DNA of 64,000 nucleotides from Tsuneonella rigui (GTDB lineage: Bacteria > Pseudomonadota > Alphaproteobacteria > Sphingomonadales > Sphingomonadaceae). The notes below the pieces were generated by a model. The model saw only the letters and a program-made list of their open reading frames with translations, was not told the DNA's origin and did not search any database. Positions 8,736-17,285 of this stretch are shown piece after piece. A program made the position numbers and the translations under genes. Location of the stretch: positions 291,501-355,500 of the forward strand of contig NZ_RSEL01000028.1 in assembly GCF_003958625.1 (NCBI RefSeq). The letters run 5' to 3'. Position 1 is the first letter of the stretch; every line of letters starts with the position of its first letter.

Positions 8736-10006
8736 GCATTGACGCTGCTCAGCGGCCGGCGCGCGCTTGGCCGGCCTTGATCCTGCTTGCGCTGACCATG
8801 GCGGTCGGCAACGTCATGCTCGGCGTGTTCAGCGCGGTGCAGGAGCAGGCCAAGGCGGAGCTGGTCTTGAGCGACTTCCAGATGAGCCTGCTCAACGGGC
8901 TGGCGGTGTCGATTCCGCTCGCGGTGCTGGCGATTCCGGTCGGGCTGATGGTCGACCGCGCCGTTCGCGTGCGGATGCTGCTGTGGACCGCGATCGTGTG
9001 GACCGCCGGCACCTTGCTCACCGCGTTCGCCGAGAACCTGCCCCTGCTGTTCCTTGCGCGGATGCTGGGCGGGGTCGGCGCGAACATTTCTACCACGATT
9101 GCGATCTCACTCGCCGCCGACCTGTCGCTGCCCGAGCGGCGCGGCCGCTCGCTACTGCTGCTGACAATCGGCAAGTACGCCGGGACGGGGCTCGCATTCG
9201 CACTAGGAGGCTGGCTGCTGGGGCTGTTCCTTGCACACGGCGGGGTCGAAGGGCTCGCTCCGTGGCGAAGCATCCACCTAGTGCTCGGCCTGTTCAGCCT
9301 CCTGATCGTCTTGGCGCTCGCCTTTCTACGCGAGCCCGCGCGCCTCGAAACACGCGTGGGACCGCAAGCATCGATTCGCGAGACCTTCCGCGAGCTGGCT
9401 GAGTACCGGAGCTTCCTGATCCCGCTGTTCATCGGCCAGATCGGCGTGTTGATGGCTGATGCCGCGGCCGCGATCTGGGCCGCTCCGGTCCTGTCGCGCT
9501 CGTACGGCGTGACGCCGCAGGAGTTCGCCGGCTGGCTCGGCGCGGTGGTATTCGGCGCCGGCATCCTTGGCGCACTCATCGGCGGCTTCGCGGCGGACGC
9601 GGGGCTGAAGAGCGAGCGCCGCGGCGGCATCCTGCTCGGCGCCATCATCGCCTCGGTCGTCGCCCTGCCCGCAGCGGTGTTCCCGCTGGCGCCCAGCGTA
9701 CCGAGCTTCGCGCTCGCGCTGTTCGTCCTGCTGTTTGGCGGGACTATCACTGGCCTGGTGACCGCGACCGCGCTGGCTGTGCTCCTGCCCAACGAATTGC
9801 GCGGGCTGTCGATTGGCGTGTTCCTCGCCGTTGGCGGATTGATCGCTTTCGGAGTGGCGCCAACGCTGGTCACCGGTGTGAGCGCGCTGCTTGGCGGAGA
9901 GACATTTCTGGCCCAAGCGCTGGCGGTAGTCGGCCTCGCAGTGAGTGTGCTCGGCTGCGGTGGCTTCATCGTCGCCCGGAAGCATGCACCGCAACCTGTA
10001 AGATAG
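8732..10006 (+). CDS. major facilitator superfamily transporter
   Basis: Inner-membrane secondary transporter of 424 residues with about 12 hydrophobic segments and an MFS-like loop between helices 2 and 3 (GLMVDRAVRVRM). I chose the GTG at 8732, which overlaps the preceding stop (GTGA) and implies translational coupling; the first ATG in frame lies 66 bases later, inside helix 1. It probably moves the TBDR substrate or a hydrolysis product across the inner membrane. Its last bases overlap a possible operator for the downstream regulator genes. Confidence 0.9.
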   Translation: MSIDAAQRPARAWPALILLALTMAVGNVMLGVFSAVQEQAKAELVLSDFQMSLLNGLAVSIPLAVLAIPVGLMVDRAVRVRMLLWTAIVWTAGTLLTAFAENLPLLFLARMLGGVGANISTTIAISLAADLSLPERRGRSLLLLTIGKYAGTGLAFALGGWLLGLFLAHGGVEGLAPWRSIHLVLGLFSLLIVLALAFLREPARLETRVGPQASIRETFRELAEYRSFLIPLFIGQIGVLMADAAAAIWAAPVLSRSYGVTPQEFAGWLGAVVFGAGILGALIGGFAADAGLKSERRGGILLGAIIASVVALPAAVFPLAPSVPSFALALFVLLFGGTITGLVTATALAVLLPNELRGLSIGVFLAVGGLIAFGVAPTLVTGVSALLGGETFLAQALAVVGLAVSVLGCGGFIVARKHAPQPVR

Positions 10007-10030
10007 CTATTGTCAACCTGTATTATAGGT
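9994..10030. promoter_or_regulatory. tandem operator-like sites before the AraC/GntR regulator genes
   Basis: Two related 15-base elements lie head to tail: ACCTGTAAGATAGCT at 9994-10008 and ACCTGTATTATAGGT at 10016-10030. Their starts are 22 bases apart, about two helical turns. The second matches the ACCT-N7-AGGT element at 5065-5079. This arrangement suits autoregulation by AraC (direct repeats) or GntR (palindrome). Confidence 0.5.
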
Positions 10031-10039
10031 TGTAGCTAA

Positions 10040-10059
10040 GCGGCAGAGGAGCCTGCCGC
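10040..10059 (+). promoter_or_regulatory. hairpin presenting the ribosome binding site of the AraC gene
   Basis: GCGGCA and TGCCGC form a perfect 6-bp stem whose 8-base loop is GAGGAGCC, the ribosome binding site. The stem ends directly at the ATG at 10060. Confidence 0.45.
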
Positions 10060-10815
10060 ATGAAGGACGTCATCCTGGTTTCGGAGGAAATGACCACGCT
10101 CGTCGGGCGCGGTCCGGTGCCGCATTCGGCGCCGCTGCCGGCTGATTCGGTCATGTTCGTTGCTGGGATCGATGCTGACCTGACGCCCACCCTCACCTTT
10201 TGTGACCGGGCCGATCTTTCGGATGCCAACGAGAGCCCCCTGGTCCTCATCGTCCAGCGCGCCGCTTGCGCGCGCCTGTTTGCCGCCCAGCCCGAACGGC
10301 CGCAGACCTGGCACTTTCCCAGCGCGCTGCTGACGCTCGCCCTGTCGATCATCGATTGCGAGGCGACGGGCGAGGCGCAAGCGACGCTACGGCTTGCCCG
10401 CAGCATTGAGCTGCTATGCCAGATCCACGCCGCCTTCGCGGACGGCCTGCTGGTCCCCGCGGGCCCGGACGGCGCGCTCAGCGAGCTCGACATCGCCCGC
10501 ATCGCCGCGGCGAGGCGGGTGGTCGATCAGCGCTGGCAGGAAAAGCTCACCATCGCCGAGCTGGCGCGAATCGCCGGCGTCAACCGCGACAAGCTGGTCC
10601 GGGGCTTCCGCGAACTCTACGGCGCCACCATCGCCGAGGTCTTGAGCGAGCGCCGCTTGCGCGAAGCCCGCCGCATGCTGCTCGCCAGCGATCTGCCGGT
10701 CGCGACGGTCGCTTACCGCTGCTCCTATCTCAACAACGCCGCGTTCACGCGCGCGTTCAACCGCCGCTACGGCCTCGCGCCGACCGAGCTGCGCCGGATG
10801 GGAGTGGCGGCATGA
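10060..10815 (+). CDS. AraC-family transcriptional regulator
   Basis: DNA-binding regulator of 251 residues. The C-terminal 100 residues form the double helix-turn-helix of the AraC/XylS family (LTIAELARIAGVNRDKLVRGF, then VAYRCSYLNNAAFTRAFNRRYG). The N-terminal part is short and unlike the common cupin domains; it probably senses a ligand but is not recognised. It overlaps the next regulator gene by 4 bases (ATGA). Because it follows the esterase-SDR-TBDR-MFS genes, it is the likely local activator. Confidence 0.9.
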   Translation: MKDVILVSEEMTTLVGRGPVPHSAPLPADSVMFVAGIDADLTPTLTFCDRADLSDANESPLVLIVQRAACARLFAAQPERPQTWHFPSALLTLALSIIDCEATGEAQATLRLARSIELLCQIHAAFADGLLVPAGPDGALSELDIARIAAARRVVDQRWQEKLTIAELARIAGVNRDKLVRGFRELYGATIAEVLSERRLREARRMLLASDLPVATVAYRCSYLNNAAFTRAFNRRYGLAPTELRRMGVAA

Positions 10816-11522
10816 GCGCGGACGCCATGGCGCTGCCAAAGGGCACGCTGGTCGAGAGCGCGACCGAAGCCGTGCGCGAGCATATCCGCCTCAACCAGCT
10901 CAAGGTCGGCGATGTCCTGCCGAGCGAGGGCAGCTTCGCCTCCGAACTCGGCGTCAGCCGCCCGGTCATGCGCGAAGCCTTCCACGCCCTCGCCGCGCTC
11001 AAGATGATCGATGTCGGCAACGGCCGCCGCGCGCGCGTCGGCGCGATCGACGGATCGGTGATGGCCGCCTCGATCGGGCATGCGGTCAACACCGCGCAAG
11101 TCTCGCTCGCCGACGTCTGGGACGTGCGCCGCACGCTCGAGCTGCGCACCGCCGAGTTGGCCGCGCGCAACCGGACCGACCAGCAGGCCGACGCGATTGT
11201 GACCGCCGCGCACACGCTGGCGATGAGCCGCGACGAGACCACCCGCACCGCCGCCGACACCGCCTTCCACCAGTCGATTGCCCTCGCCAGCGGCAACCAG
11301 ATGTTCTTCCAGATCGTCCGCTCGTTCGAGCAGATGATGCAGATCGCCATCCCCAAGGCCTGGGCCGGCCGCGCGACCGACGCCGAGCGCGAGGAGAGCC
11401 TGGCGCTGCACCGCGAAGTCGCCGATGCAATCGCCAACCGCGATCCGGTAAGTGCCCGCGAGGCGATGGAATCGCATTTCGCTCGCTCGATCGGCGAACT
11501 CTTCCACCGCTCGGAGTCCTGA
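10812..11522 (+). CDS. GntR-family regulator with FCD ligand domain
   Basis: Transcriptional regulator of 236 residues. The winged helix at residues 15-80 contains LPSEGSFASELGVSRPVMREAF, and the all-helical FCD domain spans about 95-228 with metal/acid-binding positions typical of FadR/LldR relatives. FCD proteins usually sense carboxylic acids such as lactate or sugar acids, which fits the nearby hydroxyacid dehydrogenase (inference). It is translationally coupled to the AraC gene by ATGA and ends 6 bases before the convergent PEP-carboxylase-like gene. Confidence 0.92.
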   Translation: MSADAMALPKGTLVESATEAVREHIRLNQLKVGDVLPSEGSFASELGVSRPVMREAFHALAALKMIDVGNGRRARVGAIDGSVMAASIGHAVNTAQVSLADVWDVRRTLELRTAELAARNRTDQQADAIVTAAHTLAMSRDETTRTAADTAFHQSIALASGNQMFFQIVRSFEQMMQIAIPKAWAGRATDAEREESLALHREVADAIANRDPVSAREAMESHFARSIGELFHRSES

Positions 11523-11528
11523 CGCGCG

Positions 11529-14291
11529 CTAGCCGTGCGCCCCGAAGTGGTTGGCGATCGCGCTGGCGATGCGCAAATTGAGCGCGTGCGCGGCCTCGAT
11601 ACGGTCGATGTAGTCGCGGTGGATCGCGGCGTAGCCTTCCTCCGCATCGTCGGGGTAGTCGCCGGGCTCGTCGACCTCGAAGTCGCTTACTTGCGCCCCT
11701 TGCGCCGGATAGGCGCGGCGTAGCTGCGCCAGCGCATCGTCGATCCTGAGGGTGAACACCATTTCCAGCACATCCGCCCTGCTGATGTCGTTGGCGCGCG
11801 CGAACGCCGGGATGCTGACCGCGCGCAGGAACATGTGCTGCAGCAGTGCGAGGCGCAGCGCCTGCAGCACGCCGATCTCGCGCCGCACCTGCTCGCGGCC
11901 GGCGAAGCTCTCTTCCTCGGGCACCAGCGCCAACAGCCGGTGCAGCTTGAGCGCATCGACCCGAAGCCGCGAGGCGAGCCGGCGGAACACGCCGTTGCGA
12001 TCGTCCTTCGTGAGGTACTCGGCCAACGCCGCGCAGGCGGGCGCGAGGTTTTCCTCGATCCCGCGATAGGTCCGGCTCGCCCAATAGGCAGAGTTGAACA
12101 GCTCGCCGTAGGCGGCGACGGTCTTGATGCTCGCAAGCGCGTTGGCGGCGCGGATCAGGCGGATCATCTGCCGGCCGCGCGGACTTTCGGTCAAGAGGCC
12201 GGCGATTTCCTCGAGGTTGCCGTCGGCCGCACTGCCGAATCCAGCGATGACGTTCACCGGGTAGCCGAGCTGCTGCAGGATCGCATTGTGCGGGATCGCG
12301 CGGATCTGCCGCAGCGTCATGTCGCGGTCCGCTGCGAGGTCCGACTGGCGACGCGACTTGCGGCTGCCGGTCTCGACCAGCATGCCGAGCCCGAACGCGG
12401 TGATCGCGCGGTTGTAAGTTCGGCTCTCCAGGTGCTGGTGCTGGTGCTCCTTGATCGCGCGGTAGAAATCGAGGCTGAGGTCGGTGCGGCGATAGAACGG
12501 GTCGGCCGGGGCATCGGCGTCGGTCTCGCCCGGCCGAAGCCCAGCGATGCGAGTGAGCGTCGCCAGCGCCAGTTCGGGGGTGGCGAAGAACAGGTAGCCG
12601 TCGCCGCCCTGGAAGCTGACCTCGGGCTCGAGGTCGATGCCAGCGCGCGCGAACCGCCGCCGCGCCCACGGCGAAAGCGGCCATTCGAGCCGGTCGGCAA
12701 AGCTCGACGGGTGCGCGCCGCGGCCCATGCTCTCGCCGTGGGTGTCGAAGACCAACGCCGCGAGATCGGCCAGACCGTTAGCTTCCATCGCGCTCGCCAG
12801 ACGGCCTTGCAGGCGCTCGATCGCGAGGCTTGCCGGGATCTGGCCGACGAACCGCCCGGCATCCGAGAACCCGGTCTGAATCGCCACCCGGCCGCGCTTC
12901 TGCGCGTAGTCTTGATAGGCCGGCTCGGCGAGCAACGCGTCGAGCAAGCGCCCGCCATGCTCCAGCGCGCTCTCGGTCTCGAACAGCGGTGAGACATCGA
13001 CCTTGTCCTCGATCCCGAACAGCCGCGCGAAATAGAGCGCGGCGAGCACGGTACTCGGCTGCTCGCACTCGGCGATAAGCATGCGGATCGGCGCGTCGGC
13101 GTCCACGTGGCGCAAGATTTGCGCCATCGCCAGGAACTGCCGGATCGCGGTCGAGCTCTCGATCGCCAGCGAGGCGAAATTCGACCGCAGCGACCGGACA
13201 TTCGCGAGCAGCTCGCGCAAGGTCGCAATCGCCCCGCGGCTGCCGAGGTCGATCTCGTGATCATCGGGCAAGCGGCGGCGGATCGCGTTGTGGAGCTGGC
13301 TCGCATTGACCCGGAAATGGATCCACCCCATCCCCAACCCGTCAGCGCGCATCGCCGCCGCGAGCGTTCGCATGGCGACCGCGTTATCGCCGCCGGCAGC
13401 ATCGGCCTCGATCTGCTCGATCACCGGCGTGAGCGAGAGCAACTTGTCGGGATGATCGGCGGTCAGGCGATTGGCCGCGGCGGACAGCTGTTCCGCATCG
13501 TCGAGATCGCTGGCAAAATCGGCGGCCCGCTCGGACGCGTACGTCGCAGCAGCGCGCAAGGTGGCGACCAGCGGATGCGCTGCATCAATCGCGGCCAGCG
13601 AGCCAGCGTATCGGTCGAGGCGCTCGGCCTTCTCGGCCAACCGGTACGAGACCGATGTGTGCCAGCCGATATCGGTCCGCCCGTCCATGTCGTAACCGAC
13701 CCAGGTCGCAAACCGGAACGGCAGCGGGCGCACCTCACTCCACCGCTCGGGCCACGCCGTGCGAGCGCGCTCCAGTACCTTACCCACGATCCGGTCGCGC
13801 GCGTCCTGCGCGTTCGCGAGCGCCCGCATCGCGCAATCGTGCTCATAGTCGAGCGTGACCGATGGACGTTCAGCGGGGACCGCGCAGACCGCTTCGTCGT
13901 CGCCCGCCCGGCTCGCAGCATCAGCAACGGCGTCCGACTGCGCCGGAGCGAGCAGGAAGGTCGGATGCGCGGTGAACACCGCGTGCAGTTGCGGCCGCGA
14001 CCAGCGCTCTGCGAACTGCTCGAAATCGCTGCCTTCGGCGACCAGCTCGCTGAGCGTCGCCGGCGCATCGTCAGGCCCGACCAGACACCGCAACCGCTCT
14101 GCCCGGCTTTTGAGCGCGGAGCACTCCAGCTCGGCGACCATCGAGCCGACCTGGTCGAGCGTCAGCGCCCCACTCTCGATCTCGCGCGAAACATCGAGCG
14201 AGAGCTGGAACACCGGATTGAACAGCGGGGTCTCGGCCGTGCGCTCATGCAGCACCTGCAGCCGCGCGACGAGTTCGCCGAGATCACGCAT
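11529..14291 (-). CDS. divergent phosphoenolpyruvate carboxylase-like protein
   Basis: A protein of about 920 residues over the whole bacterial PEP carboxylase fold, which normally makes oxaloacetate from PEP and bicarbonate. It keeps FTAHPT (106-111, with the catalytic His), a GYDMDGR segment (199-205) and a GRG with the conserved Arg in FDTHGESMGRGAHP. However, the usual FHGRGG motif is altered, the Lys of GYSDSAKDAG is Arg (GFSDAGR), and the C-terminal NTG is absent. I chose the ATG at 14291 because GGAGG lies 11 bases before it; a TTG at 14312 would add 7 residues. The family is clear, but the enzymatic activity is less certain. Confidence 0.82.
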   Translation of the reverse strand: MRDLGELVARLQVLHERTAETPLFNPVFQLSLDVSREIESGALTLDQVGSMVAELECSALKSRAERLRCLVGPDDAPATLSELVAEGSDFEQFAERWSRPQLHAVFTAHPTFLLAPAQSDAVADAASRAGDDEAVCAVPAERPSVTLDYEHDCAMRALANAQDARDRIVGKVLERARTAWPERWSEVRPLPFRFATWVGYDMDGRTDIGWHTSVSYRLAEKAERLDRYAGSLAAIDAAHPLVATLRAAATYASERAADFASDLDDAEQLSAAANRLTADHPDKLLSLTPVIEQIEADAAGGDNAVAMRTLAAAMRADGLGMGWIHFRVNASQLHNAIRRRLPDDHEIDLGSRGAIATLRELLANVRSLRSNFASLAIESSTAIRQFLAMAQILRHVDADAPIRMLIAECEQPSTVLAALYFARLFGIEDKVDVSPLFETESALEHGGRLLDALLAEPAYQDYAQKRGRVAIQTGFSDAGRFVGQIPASLAIERLQGRLASAMEANGLADLAALVFDTHGESMGRGAHPSSFADRLEWPLSPWARRRFARAGIDLEPEVSFQGGDGYLFFATPELALATLTRIAGLRPGETDADAPADPFYRRTDLSLDFYRAIKEHQHQHLESRTYNRAITAFGLGMLVETGSRKSRRQSDLAADRDMTLRQIRAIPHNAILQQLGYPVNVIAGFGSAADGNLEEIAGLLTESPRGRQMIRLIRAANALASIKTVAAYGELFNSAYWASRTYRGIEENLAPACAALAEYLTKDDRNGVFRRLASRLRVDALKLHRLLALVPEEESFAGREQVRREIGVLQALRLALLQHMFLRAVSIPAFARANDISRADVLEMVFTLRIDDALAQLRRAYPAQGAQVSDFEVDEPGDYPDDAEEGYAAIHRDYIDRIEAAHALNLRIASAIANHFGAHG

Positions 14292-14383
14292 CGGAACGCT
14301 CACCTCCGACAATCCTCGTTCGCACGAACGTTGCTGCGTGGTGAACGACGCAGTCCGTCGCTAACCGGTCTTGCCATGCCATA

Positions 14384-14400
14384 TTCCCATTTGATGGGAA
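14384..14400. promoter_or_regulatory. inverted repeat TTCCCAT-N3-ATGGGAA
   Basis: A perfect 7-bp palindrome with a 3-base spacer, in the 150-base region between the divergent PEP-carboxylase-like gene and the 14442 gene. It is operator-like. It resembles, with different spacing, the TCCC-N5-GGGA boxes near 20.8 kb. Confidence 0.4.
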
Positions 14401-14441
14401 AGTAGTGGGAAGCATAGCTGTTTCGGGCGATAAGCACGATC

Positions 14442-15326
14442 ATGAGCCGGCAAAAACTGCCCGATTCCAAAGGCAAAGTCAGCGGTTTCGCATATTCGGC
14501 GTTGTGGGAAGAATTCGGCACAATTCTGGAACCGCTGGGTGCGAAGCCCGACGTCGTGCGAAGGTACGAAGACCTGCTCAGTGCCTTGGAGAAACGCGGA
14601 GTTGCTCCGCGGACGATCCTCACGCGCGCGGCGATCAGCGAACTGGTTCACTCCATGGGACCTCAGATCCGCGCTCGAAATGCCGATGTGCTTGCGGTCC
14701 AGCTTTATACGATCGCAGCCGCGTATCGCTTGGTGGAGCTGAAGGAGCTGGCGGGCATCGGGGCTGCCGCGACCAAGAAGCGGGTCCGCCAGATTGCCAA
14801 GGCAGCAGGGGCGCTATCGGATCTGCTGCCCGAGTTGGACCTCCAATTCGAAGTGTTCCTCGGTTTGGTTCGCCAACGGGCTGTCGATCAAAACTCGATC
14901 CCGGTGTTCCACCTCGAGCAAATGGCGACCGAGCTCCGGGATCTCTCAGTCGCAGCCAGCATATGTGCGTCGGAGATACCGAGCCGATCCCGCGGCCGGA
15001 GTGTAGACAGCCTGCGTGCGCGGCTGATGGCAGCTGCCACCTCCATCATCGGCGACTATTGCCGACAAGTGGAGATCGAGATCAAGCAGTCCGATACTGG
15101 TGGCCGTAACCCACGTCCCGGATCAAGCACTGGCGAGCTGCTCTTCAGATACCTGGACCTAGTGGAGCCCCAGATGGGCGCAATCGAGAAAGAGCGACTG
15201 TTTGCGGAGCATGCGGACTCGTGGATTTCGGTGACGCGGAAGGAAATCGATGACGACGAGCCACCTCGAAAATGGAGGAGACGGACCGGCCGTCTCGAGC
15301 ACCTGCGCCACATGTATCCCAAATAG
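14442..15326 (+). CDS. conserved hypothetical protein of an accessory block
   Basis: A protein of 294 residues with no domain I recognise. It is mainly helical, charged and without a signal peptide or membrane segments. The middle has a helix-hairpin-like Lys/Arg-rich stretch (GIGAAATKKRVRQIAK near residue 107), and the end is strongly basic (PPRKWRRRTGRLEHLRHMYPK shortened). The ATG follows a purine-poor leader. It is followed 85 bases later by the ParB-methyltransferase gene in the same direction and is probably part of the same acquired block. Function not assigned. Confidence 0.72.
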   Translation: MSRQKLPDSKGKVSGFAYSALWEEFGTILEPLGAKPDVVRRYEDLLSALEKRGVAPRTILTRAAISELVHSMGPQIRARNADVLAVQLYTIAAAYRLVELKELAGIGAAATKKRVRQIAKAAGALSDLLPELDLQFEVFLGLVRQRAVDQNSIPVFHLEQMATELRDLSVAASICASEIPSRSRGRSVDSLRARLMAAATSIIGDYCRQVEIEIKQSDTGGRNPRPGSSTGELLFRYLDLVEPQMGAIEKERLFAEHADSWISVTRKEIDDDEPPRKWRRRTGRLEHLRHMYPK

Positions 15327-15411
15327 CCCGCGCGGGTGATTTGGCGATCATCCTCGCCGCTTCCCACAAATGAGATGTGCGCGCTTCCCAGCAAACCAAG
15401 GAAGCGCCGCG

Positions 15412-16707
15412 ATGGTCAAAGTTCCCAAACACCGGAAGCTCGAGGTGGTGAACCGCCATCCCGACGTTCTCATTCCCTATGCGCACAACGCGCGCGAGCA
15501 TTCCAAGGCGCAGCTCAAAAAGCTGGTCGCGAGCATCGAAGAATTCGGGTTCACCAATCCGATCCTCATCGACGACGGCATGAATGTACTGGCGGGGCAC
15601 GGTCGTCTCATGGCGGCGAAGTTGCTCGGTATGACCTCGGTGCCCACCATCATGCTCGCGAACATGAGCGAGGCGCAGGTGCGCGCTTACATTCTCGCTG
15701 ACAACGCCATCGCGACCAAGGCGGGATGGTCCAAGGATCTGCTCCGGCACGAGTTCAGCGGACTGGTCGCGCTGGGCTACGATGTCGAGCTGACCGGGTT
15801 CGACACCCTCGAGATCGACACGCTCATCTCGATGAGCGACGACGACCCGAAGGAAGACGTGATCGAGCTGCTCGACGAGCGCGAGCCGCCCATCTGTCAG
15901 CTCGGTGACCTCTGGAGCATCGGCTGGCACCGGCTGTTCGTCGGCGACGCCCGGGTTCTCGACTCCTACGCGCGGCTGCTGGGCAACGAGCGCGCGGAAC
16001 TCATCATCGCGGACCCGCCCTACGGCTGCGCCATCGCCGGCAACGTATCCCGCAACCGCAACGCGGAAGACTTCGTGATGGGTTGCGACGGCGTTGGACC
16101 CGAGCTGGCGCACGGACTGTTGCGCCCCGCCCTCAAGTGCATGCGCGTCTATGCCCGGCCGGGCGCGATCGCATTCGTTTTCATGGACTGGCGCGGTCTG
16201 CCCGCGTTGTGGGAGGCCGCACAGGGCATTTTCCACGAGATCAAGAACCTCATCGTATGGTCGAAGACCAACGCGAGCATGGGATTCTATAGGTCAGCCC
16301 ATGAACTGATCTACGTGTTCAAGGTCAGCCCCGGAAAGCACATCAACAACTTCGGTCTGCGTCGTCACCGGACCAACGTCTGGGTGTATTCGGGCGCGAA
16401 CACCTTCCGCCGTGGGCGCAAGGCGGACCTCGACGCACACCCGACGATCAAGAACAAAAACATGATCGCAGATGCGATCCTCGACGTTTCGAAACCGGGT
16501 GGGATCGTGCTCGACGGCTTCGCGGGATCGGGCACGACTCTGGTCAGTGCGCACATGACCAACCGCCGCGGGTTCGGGATCGAGCTCGATCCCAAGTACG
16601 CCGATCTCATCCTCAAGCGGCTCAGCGAGGCCGTCGGCGAGGAGCCGACGCTGGAGGATGGTCGGACGCTGTCCGAGGTCACCCACGCACGGACCGAGGA
16701 GCCCTGA
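15412..16707 (+). CDS. ParB-like nuclease domain fused to a DNA methyltransferase
   Basis: A phage-type DNA-modification protein of 431 residues. An N-terminal ParB/Srx-like domain (about residues 10-105) contains NAREHSKAQLKKLVASIEEFG and GHGRLMAAKLLG. A C-terminal amino-methyltransferase domain has motif IV DPPY at 201-204 before motif I FAGSGTT at 370-376, the beta-class order for N4-cytosine or N6-adenine methylation. The start at 15412 has AAGGAAG 9 bases upstream; an earlier in-frame start at 15370 lacks one. It leads a ParB-MTase/DUF5681/terminase series found in prophages and as isolated cassettes. The modified sequence is unknown. Confidence 0.92.
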   Translation: MVKVPKHRKLEVVNRHPDVLIPYAHNAREHSKAQLKKLVASIEEFGFTNPILIDDGMNVLAGHGRLMAAKLLGMTSVPTIMLANMSEAQVRAYILADNAIATKAGWSKDLLRHEFSGLVALGYDVELTGFDTLEIDTLISMSDDDPKEDVIELLDEREPPICQLGDLWSIGWHRLFVGDARVLDSYARLLGNERAELIIADPPYGCAIAGNVSRNRNAEDFVMGCDGVGPELAHGLLRPALKCMRVYARPGAIAFVFMDWRGLPALWEAAQGIFHEIKNLIVWSKTNASMGFYRSAHELIYVFKVSPGKHINNFGLRRHRTNVWVYSGANTFRRGRKADLDAHPTIKNKNMIADAILDVSKPGGIVLDGFAGSGTTLVSAHMTNRRGFGIELDPKYADLILKRLSEAVGEEPTLEDGRTLSEVTHARTEEP

Positions 16708-16733
16708 CCACAAACCGGAAGAGGAATTGGGTC

Positions 16734-17285
16734 ATGGATGATGACGACGACGCGCCGCGTCCCGAGGGGCGCCGCAAGGACGGCAAGCCCTTCAAGCCGG
16801 ACAACACCCGCGACGATGGCAGTTATGTGGTTGGCAAGGGCCGACCGCCAGAGGCCGGGAAGTTTGCAACAGGCGACGGCCGCAAGCGCGGAAGGCGGCG
16901 CAAAGGCGATCGCAACGCCGACACCGATTTTGAAGAGGAGTACAATCGGAAGATCACTCTGGCTGAAGGCGGCGCCAAGCGGCGGGTGAGCAAGGGCCGG
17001 GCAGCTACGATGCGCCTGTTTGATAATGCGGTCGCGAAAGGTCAAACCGCCGCGATCATCGAGGTCGACCGGCGCCATCAGCGGATGCTGGAGCGCAAGG
17101 CAGCGAGCCGGCAGCGCTCCGCCGAGGCCGATGCGGCAATTCTCGACGCCTACATCCGCGACCTGATGGGTCCTCAGACCTTCGGTCCGCACCTCTGCGG
17201 TGACCCGGAGGACGGCGCGGTGGTCGTTGCAACCACTTCCGGCGACCCGTCAGCTGAAGACCAGGAGCCAACCGATGACCGTTGA
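16734..17285 (+). CDS. DUF5681-like protein, possible small-terminase partner
   Basis: A protein of 183 residues with a highly charged N-terminus (acidic run, then GRRKDGKPFKPDN and FATGDGRKRGRRRKGDR). This resembles the DUF5681 proteins encoded directly before large terminase genes, where they may act as DNA-recognition partner (family association, not proven). The C-terminal third is helical and acidic. Its end overlaps the terminase start by 11 bases, which implies translational coupling. Confidence 0.75.
   Translation: MDDDDDAPRPEGRRKDGKPFKPDNTRDDGSYVVGKGRPPEAGKFATGDGRKRGRRRKGDRNADTDFEEEYNRKITLAEGGAKRRVSKGRAATMRLFDNAVAKGQTAAIIEVDRRHQRMLERKAASRQRSAEADAAILDAYIRDLMGPQTFGPHLCGDPEDGAVVVATTSGDPSAEDQEPTDDR

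Noticed and set aside
11835-12992. 385-codon plus-strand frame
   Set aside because: Antisense to the PEP-carboxylase-like gene, with no recognisable domain.
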